The notes under the pieces were generated by a model that ran no database searches, was not told the origin of the DNA, and was given only the letters and a program-made list of their open reading frames with translations. The position numbers and the translations under genes were made by a program. 64,000 bases of DNA, taken from contig NZ_AUCK01000001.1 of assembly GCF_000429725.1 (NCBI RefSeq), positions 124,001-188,000 on the forward strand. Reading direction: 5' to 3'. Shown piece after piece: positions 40,346-49,150 of this stretch (within the stretch, counting starts at the first letter, position 1; each line of letters opens with the position of its first letter). The stretch comes from Alkalicoccus chagannorensis DSM 18086 (lineage in GTDB: Bacteria; Bacillota; Bacilli; Bacillales; Salisediminibacteriaceae).

Positions 40346-41302
40346 GTGTCAGAACTCGGAACCAGATTAAAGACAGCCCGGGAAGAGAAGGGCTTTTCAC
40401 TGGAGGAAATGCAGGAGAAGACAAAAATTCAGAAGCGGTACCTTCAGGCAATCGAGGACGGGGATTACAGTCAGATGCCCGGCGAATTCTACTCCAGAGC
40501 GTTTATTAAAAGTTATGCAGAAGCCCTGGATTTTGATGCCGAGCAGCTGTTTGCTGAACATGAGTCTGAGCTGCCGAAACCAAAAAAAGCCCCGGCAGAC
40601 CTCCCTCCAAGAAAGTCAAGAACACGATCGGCACCACCTGAAAAAAAGAGTGGTGCAAAAGCCCTTCTGCCGAGCGTCCTGGCTATCGTTTTCGTGGTAG
40701 CTGCCGGTCTTGTTATCTGGCTGTTCAACCAGGATGGCGATCAGGCTGCTCCGGAAGGCGGAAACATCAATAACGAAAATAATACGGCGGAAGTAGATGA
40801 TGCAGTTGAAGAAACGGATGAGAGCGGCGAAGGAAACAATACGGAAGGAACTCCGGAAGATGAGAATGACGGAGAAAACGACGGCACCCCTGTTGACAAT
40901 GAGAACAACAATAACGACAGCGTAAATAACAACAGCAGCAATAACAACAACAACAACGGGAATGAGAACGAGGATAACGGGGAAGCAGAAGAACAGAACC
41001 TCTCTTTTGACAGCGCCGACGGCATCCGCTATACGTACCAGCTCGAGGGCACTGAGGATGTAGAAATCGAAGTCAACTTCAGCGGCGACAGCTGGCTGGC
41101 TGTCGAAGACGGCAGCGGCGATCAGGTACACGAACAGACGCACAGCGAAGGCGATACACTTTCCTTAGAATTCAGCGGCGAGGAGACCATTGTGTTCAAC
41201 ATGGGAAACACTTCCGCTGCGCAGATTTTCGTCAATGGAGAAGAGCTGGAATATGAATCCGGAGAAGTACGCCAGTACATTATTATTGAGCAGAACGCGT
41301 AA
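40346..41302 (+). CDS. ymfM: RodZ-like protein YmfM with Asn/acidic low-complexity linker
   Basis: A cell-shape factor family protein of 318 residues. N-terminal HTH_25 domain (SELGTRLKTAREEKGFSLEE onward, to about residue 80), basic juxtamembrane segment, one transmembrane helix (LAIVFVVAAGLVIWLF, about 112-127), then an extracytoplasmic linker (about 135-210) of almost only Asn, Glu, Asp and Gly, and a C-terminal beta domain (DUF4115-like, about 215-318). RodZ links MreB to the elongation machinery. GTG 40346 follows AGGTGG. A terminator follows. The linker is unusually long and acidic, fitting a halophile. Confidence 0.9.
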   Translation: MSELGTRLKTAREEKGFSLEEMQEKTKIQKRYLQAIEDGDYSQMPGEFYSRAFIKSYAEALDFDAEQLFAEHESELPKPKKAPADLPPRKSRTRSAPPEKKSGAKALLPSVLAIVFVVAAGLVIWLFNQDGDQAAPEGGNINNENNTAEVDDAVEETDESGEGNNTEGTPEDENDGENDGTPVDNENNNNDSVNNNSSNNNNNNGNENEDNGEAEEQNLSFDSADGIRYTYQLEGTEDVEIEVNFSGDSWLAVEDGSGDQVHEQTHSEGDTLSLEFSGEETIVFNMGNTSAAQIFVNGEELEYESGEVRQYIIIEQNA

Positions 41303-41309
41303 GATGGTG

Positions 41310-41351
41310 GTCTGTCCAGCGGCACGCAAAGCTGTCCTGGATAGACTTTTT
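41310..41351 (+). terminator. intrinsic terminator after ymfM
   Basis: GTCTGTCCAG (41310-41319) pairs with CTGGATAGAC (41337-41346), one G-U pair, 17-base loop, followed by five Ts. An extended -10 TGCTAGAAT (41397-41405) downstream may start pgsA. Confidence 0.78.
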
Positions 41352-41445
41352 CCATGCCGTCGGGCGCTGCTGGTGTTCGCTTTCCTATCCGGGGTCTGCT
41401 AGAATAAAAAATGGCTGTAAACAAGGCCGTGCGGGGAGGTCAACA

Positions 41446-42021
41446 ATGAACATACCGAATCAGATAACAATCTCAAGAATCCTGATGATACCTGTTTTTA
41501 TGGTGTTTCTCCTTATTCCATTTAACTGGGGATCGATTCAGCTTTTCGGAGCGGACATACCTGTCTCTCATTTTGTTGCAGCCATCATATTTATTATTGC
41601 AGCTGCTACGGACTGGCTGGACGGGTACTATGCAAGAAAATACGACCTTGTGACCAGTATGGGAAAGTTTCTTGATCCGCTTGCAGACAAGCTGCTGATC
41701 ACCGCGGCATTTGTCGGCCTCGTCGGTCTCGACATGTTTCCTGCCTGGGCGGCCGTGCTGATCCTGAGCCGGGAATTCGCCGTGACGGGTCTTAGGCTTG
41801 TTGCCTCCGGCAGCGGAGAAGTGATTGCTGCAAGCATATGGGGGAAATGGAAAACAGTCAGTCAGATTGTTGCAGCGGCAGCGCTGCTTCTGCATAATAC
41901 GATATTCGTACTGATCGGCATTCCTTTTGATGTCATCATGATCTATGCCGCTGTCCTTCTCACTGTATTTTCCGGAGTGGACTATTTTGTCAAAAATAAA
42001 CATGTACTGCGCGACAGCTGA
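41446..42021 (+). CDS. pgsA: CDP-diacylglycerol-glycerol-3-phosphate 3-phosphatidyltransferase
   Basis: Makes phosphatidylglycerol phosphate from CDP-DAG (product of CdsA, also in this window) and glycerol 3-phosphate. The 191-residue membrane protein has the complete CDP-alcohol phosphotransferase motif DGYYARKYDLVTSMGKFLD followed by PLAD (about residues 53-75), which binds the metal and CDP. Four or more hydrophobic helices are visible. GGGGAGG lies before the ATG. cinA follows after 16 bases. Confidence 0.97.
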   Translation: MNIPNQITISRILMIPVFMVFLLIPFNWGSIQLFGADIPVSHFVAAIIFIIAAATDWLDGYYARKYDLVTSMGKFLDPLADKLLITAAFVGLVGLDMFPAWAAVLILSREFAVTGLRLVASGSGEVIAASIWGKWKTVSQIVAAAALLLHNTIFVLIGIPFDVIMIYAAVLLTVFSGVDYFVKNKHVLRDS

Positions 42022-42037
42022 ACAGGAGTGATGGATC

Positions 42038-43285
42038 GTGAATGCAGAAATAATCGCCGTCGGCTCAGAGCTTCTTCTTGGCCAGATCGACAATACGAAC
42101 GGATCTTATCTGTCCAGAAAACTATCAGAAATCGGCATCAATGTGTATTTTCATCAAGTCGTCGGAGACAACGAAGAGCGGCTTAGGGAAGCACTGCAGA
42201 CAGCGGAGTCCCGTGCGGATATTATTCTTCTCACCGGAGGTCTCGGTCCTACAGAAGACGATATGACCAGGACGGCTGTATCCAACTGGACGGGTGTCCC
42301 ACTGCAGCATGATGAAGAAGCAGTCCGGCGTATTCAGGCTTTCTATGACGCGCGCGGCAGGGAAGTAACAGAGAACAACTGGGCGCAGGCACTCGTGCTG
42401 GAAGGGGCGGAGGTCCTCCAGAATGATGAAGGGCTGGCCTGCGGATGCAGCATGGTTTACGGCAGCTCCCGAATCGTGCTCCTGCCAGGACCTCCCCGAG
42501 AGCTTCAGCCGATGACGAATTCCCATCTGCTGCCGCTGCTTCAGGGAACAATGGAAGAACAGCAGCAGATCCAGAGTCAGATTCTCCGCTTTTATGAAAT
42601 CGGCGAATCGACATTGACAGATGAAATCAAAGATATTATTGAAGCGCAGACGAACCCAACCGTCGCTCCGCTTGCATCCGACGGGGAAGTGTCGCTCCGC
42701 CTCACCGTGAAAGGGCCGAGTCCTGAGAGCAACCAGGAAATGCTGGATGACATGAAAATGAAGATTCTCGACCGCGTCGGCAGCTGGTGCTACAGCGAGG
42801 GCGGTGAAACGATGGAGGCTCTGACGACGGAACTGCTCCGCGCTCAGAAAAAAACTGTTTCATCGGCTGAAAGCCTGACCGGCGGCGCTTTTGCAGACAT
42901 GATGACCGCTTTCCCGGGAGCCTCAGAGATTTTCCCCGGCGGCATCGTATGTTATAGTAATGAAGCGAAGCAGGAAGCGGTCGGAGTATCAGCGGAAATA
43001 CTGGAAAAGCACGGTGCTGTCAGCGCCGAAACAGCAGAAGCTATGGCGGAAGGAGCACGTCGTCGCTTTCATGCTGATTACGGCGTCAGTTTTACAGGTG
43101 CAGCGGGGCCGGACCCGCTGGAAGGTTATCAACCTGGTGAAATGTTCATCGGAATAGCCGGTCCTGAGAAAACGACATCATATTTCGCAGGGCTCGGTGG
43201 AAGCCGGAGCCGTATTCGCATGTATGCCGTTAAACACGGTCTGTATTTACTGTTTCAGGAGCTACGAAAAAATAAAGGTGGATGA
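42038..43285 (+). CDS. cinA: CinA: competence/damage-inducible protein, NMN deamidase family
   Basis: A 415-residue two-domain protein: N-terminal MoCF/COG1058 pyrophosphatase-like domain (AVGSELLLGQIDNTN, TGGLGPTEDDMT at about 69-80) and C-terminal CinA amidase domain (SSAESLTGGAFADMMT about 272-287, GIVCYSNEAKQ, FTGAAGPDPLEGY). Homologues deamidate nicotinamide mononucleotide. In Bacillus it is linked to competence with recA. GTG start behind AGGAGTG. A helicase gene separates it from recA here, unlike B. subtilis. Confidence 0.95.
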   Translation: MNAEIIAVGSELLLGQIDNTNGSYLSRKLSEIGINVYFHQVVGDNEERLREALQTAESRADIILLTGGLGPTEDDMTRTAVSNWTGVPLQHDEEAVRRIQAFYDARGREVTENNWAQALVLEGAEVLQNDEGLACGCSMVYGSSRIVLLPGPPRELQPMTNSHLLPLLQGTMEEQQQIQSQILRFYEIGESTLTDEIKDIIEAQTNPTVAPLASDGEVSLRLTVKGPSPESNQEMLDDMKMKILDRVGSWCYSEGGETMEALTTELLRAQKKTVSSAESLTGGAFADMMTAFPGASEIFPGGIVCYSNEAKQEAVGVSAEILEKHGAVSAETAEAMAEGARRRFHADYGVSFTGAAGPDPLEGYQPGEMFIGIAGPEKTTSYFAGLGGSRSRIRMYAVKHGLYLLFQELRKNKGG

Positions 43286-43289
43286 ATAC

Positions 43290-44885
43290 ATGGTAATGAC
43301 ATTTGAAGAATTTGAAATTTCGAACAACTTAAAGAAAGCAGTAAAGGAGATGGGCTTTGAAGCTCCATCCCCGATTCAGGAGAAAGTCATTCCTGAACTT
43401 TTGAAAGAACAGGATGTTATTGGTCAGGCCCAGACTGGTACAGGCAAGACGGCCGCTTTCGGCATTCCGCTGATCAATGGCATCAATTCAAAACAAAAGC
43501 ACGTACAGGCGCTGGTGCTGACGCCGACAAGAGAACTCGCGATTCAGGTTGCCGGCGAATTCCAGAAGCTGTCGAAGTTTAATAAAGTACAGACACTTCC
43601 GGTTTACGGCGGTCAGTCGATCGGTCATCAGATTAAAACGATGAAGCGCGGTGTGCAGATCGTCGTCGGTACGCCGGGACGTGTTCTTGATCATATCAGC
43701 CGCGGTACGCTGCAGCTGGACCGCATCTCCCACCTCGTTCTGGACGAGGCGGATGAAATGCTCGATATGGGCTTTATTGAAGATATTGAAAAGATACTAA
43801 AAAATGCGAATGAAGATCGTCAGACAATGCTTTTCTCTGCTACAATGCCTCCGGCGATCCGCAAACTTTCCAACAAGTATATGCGTACGCCGAAGCAGGT
43901 GACGATTGATAAAGGGGAAGTAGCAGCGCCGTCGATTGAGCAGGTTTACTATAAAGTGCTCGAGAAGAATAAGCTCGATTCTCTCTGCCGAATCATCGAC
44001 AGCGAAACGCTGGATCTTGGTATTATTTTCTGCCGTACGAAAAAAGGGGTAGCCGAGCTCACGGAAGCTCTTCAGGCACGAGGCTACATGGCTGATGGCC
44101 TGCACGGCGATCTGACACAGTCACAGCGGGACGTTGTGATGAAGAAGTTCCGGAAATCCACGGTGGAATTCCTCGTCGCAACAGATGTTGCCGCGCGCGG
44201 AATCGATGTACAGAACGTCACCCACGTGGTGAACTACGATATCCCGCAGGATCCGGAAAGCTATGTGCACCGGATTGGCCGGACAGGCCGTGCCGGACGG
44301 GAAGGAATTGCGATTACCCTCGTGACGCCGCGGGAGATGAAGCACCTTCGTTCGATCGAGCGGGAAATCAAGAATCCGATCCAGTCGAAGAGTGTTCCGT
44401 CCATTGAAGAAGTCGTTGAAAAGCAGCAGGAAACCTGGAAGCATCAGGTCGTGCAGCTGATTGAAGATCACGAAAGCGATGATTCTCTCTATGGTAATAT
44501 CACAGCGGATCTCCTTTCCGATTATTCAGCAGACAAAGTTGTAACTGCACTCATGAAGCTGGCTTTCTACAGCCACTCTGATGAAAAAGTGGAAACGGCA
44601 GGCTATGATTTCGGAGAAACGGGAGCGCAGCAGGGCATGACCCGATTCTTCATCAATGTCGGACGCAATGTCGACATGACCCCGAAAAAACTCGTGGAAG
44701 ACGTCGCGAAGCTCGTCGGTATCGATGCAGGCCGAATCGGCAAAATTGATATCTTCGAAAACTTCACGTTCATGGAAGTGCCGGAAGAGTCCGCGCCTTT
44801 CGTCTACGAGGGGCTCAAGTACGCACGCGTCGGCGGTGCGAAAATCAATTTGGAACCGGCAAAGCCGCGTCCAAAACGTAAATAA
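43290..44885 (+). CDS. DEAD-box RNA helicase with DbpA-type RNA-binding C-terminus
   Basis: ATP-dependent RNA helicase, 531 residues. Core motifs in order: Q motif FEAPSPIQ, AQTGTGKT (about 46-53), PTRELA, TPGRVLDH, DEAD (about 150), SATMP, then FCRTKKG, TDVAARGIDV and HRIGRTGRAG. After a linker, the C-terminal about 75 residues (TRFFINVGRNVDMTPKKLVE to the end) look like the DbpA/YxiN RRM, followed by a basic KPRPKRK tail. That suggests a DeaD/CsdA-like ribosome-assembly or cold helicase. ATG 43290 lies 4 bases after the cinA stop behind AAAGGTGG. It ends at a terminator overlapping the recA promoter. Confidence 0.93.
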   Translation: MVMTFEEFEISNNLKKAVKEMGFEAPSPIQEKVIPELLKEQDVIGQAQTGTGKTAAFGIPLINGINSKQKHVQALVLTPTRELAIQVAGEFQKLSKFNKVQTLPVYGGQSIGHQIKTMKRGVQIVVGTPGRVLDHISRGTLQLDRISHLVLDEADEMLDMGFIEDIEKILKNANEDRQTMLFSATMPPAIRKLSNKYMRTPKQVTIDKGEVAAPSIEQVYYKVLEKNKLDSLCRIIDSETLDLGIIFCRTKKGVAELTEALQARGYMADGLHGDLTQSQRDVVMKKFRKSTVEFLVATDVAARGIDVQNVTHVVNYDIPQDPESYVHRIGRTGRAGREGIAITLVTPREMKHLRSIEREIKNPIQSKSVPSIEEVVEKQQETWKHQVVQLIEDHESDDSLYGNITADLLSDYSADKVVTALMKLAFYSHSDEKVETAGYDFGETGAQQGMTRFFINVGRNVDMTPKKLVEDVAKLVGIDAGRIGKIDIFENFTFMEVPEESAPFVYEGLKYARVGGAKINLEPAKPRPKRK

Positions 44886-44895
44886 AATTTCTCAG

Positions 44896-44935
44896 CCATC
44901 CGCCCGTTTTTGATTGACGGGACGGATGGTTTTCT
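44896..44935 (+). terminator. intrinsic terminator of the helicase gene
   Basis: CCATCCG...CCGT (44896-44907) pairs with ACGG...CGGATGG (44917-44929) around TTTTGATTG, followed by TTTTCT. Its 3' arm overlaps the recA -35 box. Confidence 0.75.
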
Positions 44936-44942
44936 ATATACT
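44914..44942 (+). promoter_or_regulatory. recA promoter
   Basis: TTGACG (44914-44919), 17-base spacer, TATACT (44937-44942). Close to consensus. Confidence 0.8.
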
Positions 44943-44950
44943 AAAATAAG

Positions 44951-44964
44951 CGAACGAATGTTTG
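44951..44964 (+). promoter_or_regulatory. LexA/DinR (SOS) box upstream of recA
   Basis: CGAAC-GAAT-GTTTG matches the Bacillus SOS box CGAACNNNNGTTYG. It begins nine bases after the -10 element, at the predicted start of transcription, where repressor would block initiation. Confidence 0.85.
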
Positions 44965-45082
44965 TAGTTCCGCTGAGAAGACAACGACAGCGAAGACAGG
45001 AAAGATGTCCGTATTGGATGAAAAACTGCAGGGCAGAGAAAAGACTCTGCAGAACGAGAAACAATAAAAGGAGAGATGTTAC

Positions 45083-46132
45083 GTGTCAGACCGGAAACAG
45101 GCGCTTGATATGGCATTGAAGCAGATTGAAAAACAGTTTGGTAAAGGATCCATTATGAAGCTTGGAGAACAGACGGACCGGCGGGTGTCGACGATTTCCT
45201 CCGGCGCGCTCGCTCTGGATATAGCTCTTGGTGTCGGCGGTTATCCGAGAGGCCGTGTGATTGAGATCTACGGACCGGAATCTTCAGGTAAAACGACAGT
45301 CGCACTTCATGCGATTGCTGAAACACAACGGAACGGCGGACAGGCGGCTTTCATTGATGCCGAGCACGCACTCGATCCTGTCTACGCTCAGAGACTTGGG
45401 GTGGATATTGACGAACTGCTCCTGTCCCAGCCTGACACCGGGGAACAGGCACTGGAAATCGCCGAGGCGCTTGTACGGAGCGGAGCTGTCGATATCGTCG
45501 TCGTGGACTCTGTCGCTGCCCTTGTACCAAAGGCCGAGATCGAGGGTGAAATGGGGGACAGCCACGTAGGTCTCCAGGCAAGACTGATGTCACAGGCGCT
45601 CCGAAAGCTCTCGGGCGCAGTGTCCAAATCGAACACGATTGCCGTGTTTATCAACCAGATTCGTGAAAAAGTCGGTGTCATGTTTGGTAATCCGGAAACA
45701 ACCCCGGGCGGCCGTGCACTGAAGTTCTATTCCTCCGTGCGTCTGGAAGTACGCCGTGCAGAGACGTTGAAGCAGGGGAACGAAATGATCGGTAACAAAA
45801 CAAAGATCAAAGTTGTTAAGAACAAGGTAGCACCTCCGTTCCGTACAGCTGAAGTAGATATTATGTATGGAGAAGGCATATCCCGGGAAGGTTCGATTAT
45901 CGATATTGCCTCTGAGCTCGATATTATTCAAAAGAGCGGAGCCTGGTATTCCTATAACGATGAGCGGATGGGACAGGGCCGCGAGAACGCAAAGCAGTTC
46001 CTGAAGGAAAACAATGAAGTAATGCAGGATATCGAACAGCGCATCCGTGAACATCACAGCCTGACCGAACCGAAAGAAGTTCCGCCGGCAGATCAAGAAA
46101 AACCGGATGATGAAGATAACTCTCTCGTTTGA
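45083..46132 (+). CDS. recA: recombinase RecA
   Basis: Forms ATP-dependent filaments on single-stranded DNA, drives strand exchange and triggers LexA self-cleavage. The 349-residue protein has Walker [10 protein letters not shown] (about 64-72), [15 protein letters not shown], loop L2 with [20 protein letters not shown] (about 194-213) and an acidic C-terminal tail rich in Asp and Glu. GTG at 45083 follows AAAGGAGAG. It has its own LexA-controlled promoter. Its 3' flank holds a decayed IS whose hairpin may serve as terminator. Confidence 0.98.
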   Translation: MSDRKQALDMALKQIEKQFGKGSIMKLGEQTDRRVSTISSGALALDIALGVGGYPRGRVIEIYGPESSGKTTVALHAIAETQRNGGQAAFIDAEHALDPVYAQRLGVDIDELLLSQPDTGEQALEIAEALVRSGAVDIVVVDSVAALVPKAEIEGEMGDSHVGLQARLMSQALRKLSGAVSKSNTIAVFINQIREKVGVMFGNPETTPGGRALKFYSSVRLEVRRAETLKQGNEMIGNKTKIKVVKNKVAPPFRTAEVDIMYGEGISREGSIIDIASELDIIQKSGAWYSYNDERMGQGRENAKQFLKENNEVMQDIEQRIREHHSLTEPKEVPPADQEKPDDEDNSLV

Positions 46133-46211
46133 TCTTTCGGTGAAGCGGTGAACTCATCCGCATGACCGCAGCAGTAAGAGCAGCAGCCTTCCGCGAGGCG
46201 CCTGCACCAAC

Positions 46212-46292
46212 GAGGCTGGTACAACATCGTTCTCCAGCACGTAAAATACGCTTTCGATGACCCGTGTGAGGTCGTCGAAAGCGTTTTGTTTG
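46212..46292 (-). repeat. IS end element with terminator hairpin, copy A
   Basis: Begins GAGGCTGG, contains CTCCAGCACGTAAAA and a long hairpin (46248-46284; ACGCTTTCGA with TCGAAAGCGT plus GACC/GGTC), and has T-rich sides on both strands. It aligns over 81 bases with 53151-53231. It abuts the C-terminal end of the transposase remnant. Confidence 0.8.
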
Positions 46293-46599
46293 TAAGAAAT
46301 CATGGTGAATCTGTCGCATGGCAGTGAGCTTTCTCACGTTTACTGCCATGAGTGCACATCCGAGTTCCTGTTTTACCTTGGCTCTGCTTCTCACCGACAT
46401 GCTGGTGAAACGCAAATGCTCCTTCAGAAATCCAAAAACGGCTTCCATGTCGGTTTTGCGCCGACCGTAGATGCTCTTCGAAAAGCACAGGTATCGGTCC
46501 AATGAGGTCGATCACGGAAAACGGCCCATCATGTTTTTGTCATGGAAAGGACAAATCCACCGGCAGCACAAGTTGATTCATGTCATACACTTTAAACAT
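46290..46599 (-). pseudogene. IS1182-like (DDE) transposase remnant, internally deleted
   Basis: On the minus strand an ATG at 46599 behind GGAGGCATCC opens MFKVYDMNQLVLPVDLSF, a typical transposase N-terminus of this group, and meets a stop after 19 codons. Without the central catalytic part, another frame then gives the C-terminal signature YGRRKTDMEAVFGFLKEHL followed by LGCALMAVNVRKLTAM (about 46465 down to 46310). The full gene would be about 450 residues, so over three quarters is lost. Family named from memory of C-terminal motifs. It is not functional. Confidence 0.75.
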
Positions 46600-46677
46600 A
46601 AGGATGCCTCCGGTTTTGTTATAACTTGGTCGTTCTAACGTAACCTGAAGGTATGCTTTTTAAAAGTATTAGAATGG

Positions 46678-47050
46678 ATAAGTTCTCATACAAGAAAACG
46701 GCGGCTTCATGCACTGCACGGGAAGAAAGAAAACCTCTTTCTTCCCTTGAAAAGCTTACGGTACGCGCGGTTCCGACCAAAAAGCGCTCTGCGCTTTTGT
46801 TTTGGAGAAATCAAGACCGTACGGTCACTGGGCTGATCGTGTAAAGACAAGCACACAGAAAAGCAAGGGCTGAAGATGCCCCGCCGCTGTGTTTGCGACA
46901 GTTAGCTGAAGCCTTGCCCGCGTTAAGCGATTGTCATTGGAAGGATCACCCCCTCCTGCAGAAAGCCCCCACTAAAAAGACTAAGGACTTCTTTTTATTC
47001 TGGTTTTGTCCCAGCATCGTCTTTATGAACAGAGAGGGTCTGTCGTATAA
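46678..47050 (+). repeat. interspersed repeat R, copy A (long form)
   Basis: Matches 53243-53520 in blocks: ATAAGTTCTCATAC, GCACGGGAAGAA, TCTTCCCTTGA, GGTACGCGCGGTTCCGAC, ATTGTCATTGGAAGGATC and TTCTGGTTTTGTC. Includes a perfect 10-bp hairpin GGGAAGAAAG/CTTTCTTCCC (46720-46746) and AAAAGCGC/GCGCTTTT. Reading frames are not conserved between copies. Confidence 0.75.
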
Positions 47051-47237
47051 TACAGTCCGATGGGCAGGTGTTCGGGCCGTCGATCGTATCTCTGCGGAAG
47101 AAAACGCGTCGATCCTTTCGGGATGCATCGAATGCATGCAGAAGGGAAGGTTGTCTCTTCCCGGAAAGCCAGATATCGAAAGCGTCAAAAACCCGTGCGG
47201 GAGCCGTGCTGGAGCTGGATTCGGCCTCTGCCATTGC

Positions 47238-47266
47238 TTGACAGAAAAAGCATGGACGCATACAAT
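47238..47266 (+). promoter_or_regulatory. putative sigma-A promoter for rny
   Basis: TTGACA (47238-47243), 17-base spacer, TACAAT (47261-47266). Perfect -35 and five of six at -10, 128 bases before rny. Confidence 0.75.
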
Positions 47267-47393
47267 TAACAAGAACCCTTTATAACAGCTGAAGTCGGCT
47301 TACATAAAGCAGGTTCTATACGAACGCGTCTGTTACACACAGCAATGAAACAAACGTTACACTAACGCAATAGCATGAGGAGGTGAGTCAATC

Positions 47394-48956
47394 ATGAGTA
47401 CGACCTTATTTATCCTCATTTTGCTATTCACTGCAGTAATCGTGTTCTTTATTGGATATTTCACGCGGAAATCCATTGCCGAAGCAAAAATTTCGGGTGC
47501 AGAAACACTCGCGAAACAGACGGTGGATGAAGCGAAACGGGAAGCGGAGGCTGCACGCAAAGAAGGTGTCCTGGAAGCAAAGGATGAAGCGCACAAAATT
47601 CGTCTTGAAGCCGAACAGGAAATCCGCGACCGTAGAAATGAAATTCAAAAGCAGGAGAACCGGTTAGTTCAAAAAGAAGAAGTCCTTGATCGTAAAAGTG
47701 AGACGCTGGATAAACGGGAAGAAACACTGGAAACCCGTGAAAAGCAGCTTACCGACAAACAGCATGAAATCGAGGAAATGAATAGCAGAGTTGAGGAGAT
47801 GGTGAATCAACAACAGCAGGAATTAGAGCGTATTTCAGGCTTTACGAAAGATGAGGCCAGAGATATGATCATGGAGACAATGGAAAATGAGCTGACGCAT
47901 GAGAAAGCAGTCATGGTGAAAGACTACACGACGAGAGCGAAAGAAGAGGCGAATAAGAATGCCAAGGAAATTCTGTCTCTCGCTGTGCAGCGCTGTGCTG
48001 CCGATCACGTTGCGGAAACAACAGTATCAGTTGTCAACCTGCCGAATGACGAAATGAAAGGCCGCATCATTGGGCGTGAAGGACGTAACATCCGTGCCCT
48101 GGAAACGCTGACCGGCATCGATTTGATTATCGACGACACACCGGAAGCAGTGATCCTTTCCGGCTTTGACCCAATCAGGCGGGAAATCGCTAAAACGTCT
48201 CTGGAGAAACTGGTTCAGGATGGACGGATCCACCCTGCACGTATTGAGGAAACGGTGGAGAAATCGCGGAGAGAAGTCGACGAGGCAATCCGTGAGTACG
48301 GGGAGCAGACAACCTTTGAAATGGGTATTCATAACCTTCATCCGGATTTGATCAAAATACTCGGACGTCTGAAATTCCGTACCAGTTACGGTCAGAACGT
48401 GCTGAAGCATTCAATGGAAGTGGCCCATTTAAGCGCGATTATGGCTGCGGAGCTCGGCGAAGATGTCCAGCTTGCCAGAAGAGCAGGGCTGCTTCATGAC
48501 ATCGGTAAAGCAATCGATCATGAAGTAGAAGGCAGCCACGTGGAGATCGGCGTGGAGCTTGGTACGAAATACAAAGAGCATCCTGTCGTCGTCAACAGCA
48601 TTGCTTCCCACCACGGCGACACCGAAGCGGAATCGGTTATCGCCACTCTCGTGGCAGCGGCTGATGCCCTGTCAGCAGCGAGACCAGGAGCAAGACGTGA
48701 GACGCTGGAGACGTATATTAAGAGGCTGGAAAAGCTCGAAGAAATTTCTGAGTCTTTTACAGGTGTAGAGAAAACGTATGCCATTCAGGCAGGACGAGAG
48801 ATCCGGATTATGGTCCGGCCTGATACGATTTCAGATGAAGATTCATACAGTCTCGCAAGAGATATTACGAAGCAGATCGAAGATGAACTGGATTATCCTG
48901 GTCATATTAAAGTCACTGTGATCCGAGAAACAAGAGCAGTGGAGTACGCAAAATAA
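47394..48956 (+). CDS. rny: ribonuclease Y
   Basis: Membrane-anchored endoribonuclease that initiates mRNA decay and processing in Firmicutes. The 520-residue protein has one N-terminal transmembrane helix ([19 protein letters not shown]), a long coiled coil of Glu/Lys/Arg (about 30-190), a KH domain ([19 protein letters not shown], about 223-241) and an HD domain with [12 protein letters not shown] (about 365-376). GAGGAGGTGAG precedes the ATG. YmcA (RicA), encoded 6 kb downstream, is part of its specificity complex in B. subtilis. A terminator follows. Confidence 0.98.
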   Translation: MSTTLFILILLFTAVIVFFIGYFTRKSIAEAKISGAETLAKQTVDEAKREAEAARKEGVLEAKDEAHKIRLEAEQEIRDRRNEIQKQENRLVQKEEVLDRKSETLDKREETLETREKQLTDKQHEIEEMNSRVEEMVNQQQQELERISGFTKDEARDMIMETMENELTHEKAVMVKDYTTRAKEEANKNAKEILSLAVQRCAADHVAETTVSVVNLPNDEMKGRIIGREGRNIRALETLTGIDLIIDDTPEAVILSGFDPIRREIAKTSLEKLVQDGRIHPARIEETVEKSRREVDEAIREYGEQTTFEMGIHNLHPDLIKILGRLKFRTSYGQNVLKHSMEVAHLSAIMAAELGEDVQLARRAGLLHDIGKAIDHEVEGSHVEIGVELGTKYKEHPVVVNSIASHHGDTEAESVIATLVAAADALSAARPGARRETLETYIKRLEKLEEISESFTGVEKTYAIQAGREIRIMVRPDTISDEDSYSLARDITKQIEDELDYPGHIKVTVIRETRAVEYAK

Positions 48957-48967
48957 AAAGGGAAAAC

Positions 48968-48997
48968 AAAGGAGCTGCCTTCTGCAGCTCCTTTTTT
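48968..48997 (+). terminator. intrinsic terminator after rny
   Basis: AAAGGAGCTGC (48968-48978), CTTCT loop, GCAGCTCCTTT (48984-48994), then TTT. Perfect 11-bp stem. Confidence 0.92.
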
Positions 48998-49150
48998 ACA
49001 GAGGAAGAAACCTTCGGTGCACCAGCAGAAGACGAAGGCGCTGTACTGTGGGAAAAAGTGGAGCGCTGTTCTTCCTTTACCAACCGGCAGCGACCCGCAG
49101 CGCCGGAATCAAAGACGCTTCACGAGCTGAATAAACAGAGGAGGTCCAGC

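Larger units (their letters stand above)
46133..47393 (+). other. recA-rny spacer: decayed IS, repeat R, rny promoter
   Basis: 1.26 kb without an intact gene. From left: IS-end hairpin element (46212-46292), remnants of a minus-strand IS1182-like transposase (46290-46599), repeat R copy A (46678-about 47050), then a consensus promoter (47238-47266). The pbpX gene found here in B. subtilis is absent. Confidence 0.75.

Noticed and set aside
46929-46955. GGAAGGATCACCCCCTCCTGC in repeat R copy A resembles the 16S rRNA 3' end
   Set aside because: Copy B at the same place reads GGATCCACCCTG, breaking the anti-Shine-Dalgarno, and no other 16S sequence is nearby.
46893-47285. Possible small proteins in repeat R (46893-47285 and 53289-53654)
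   Set aside because: The aligned DNA blocks are read in different frames with indels between copies, so no protein is conserved.
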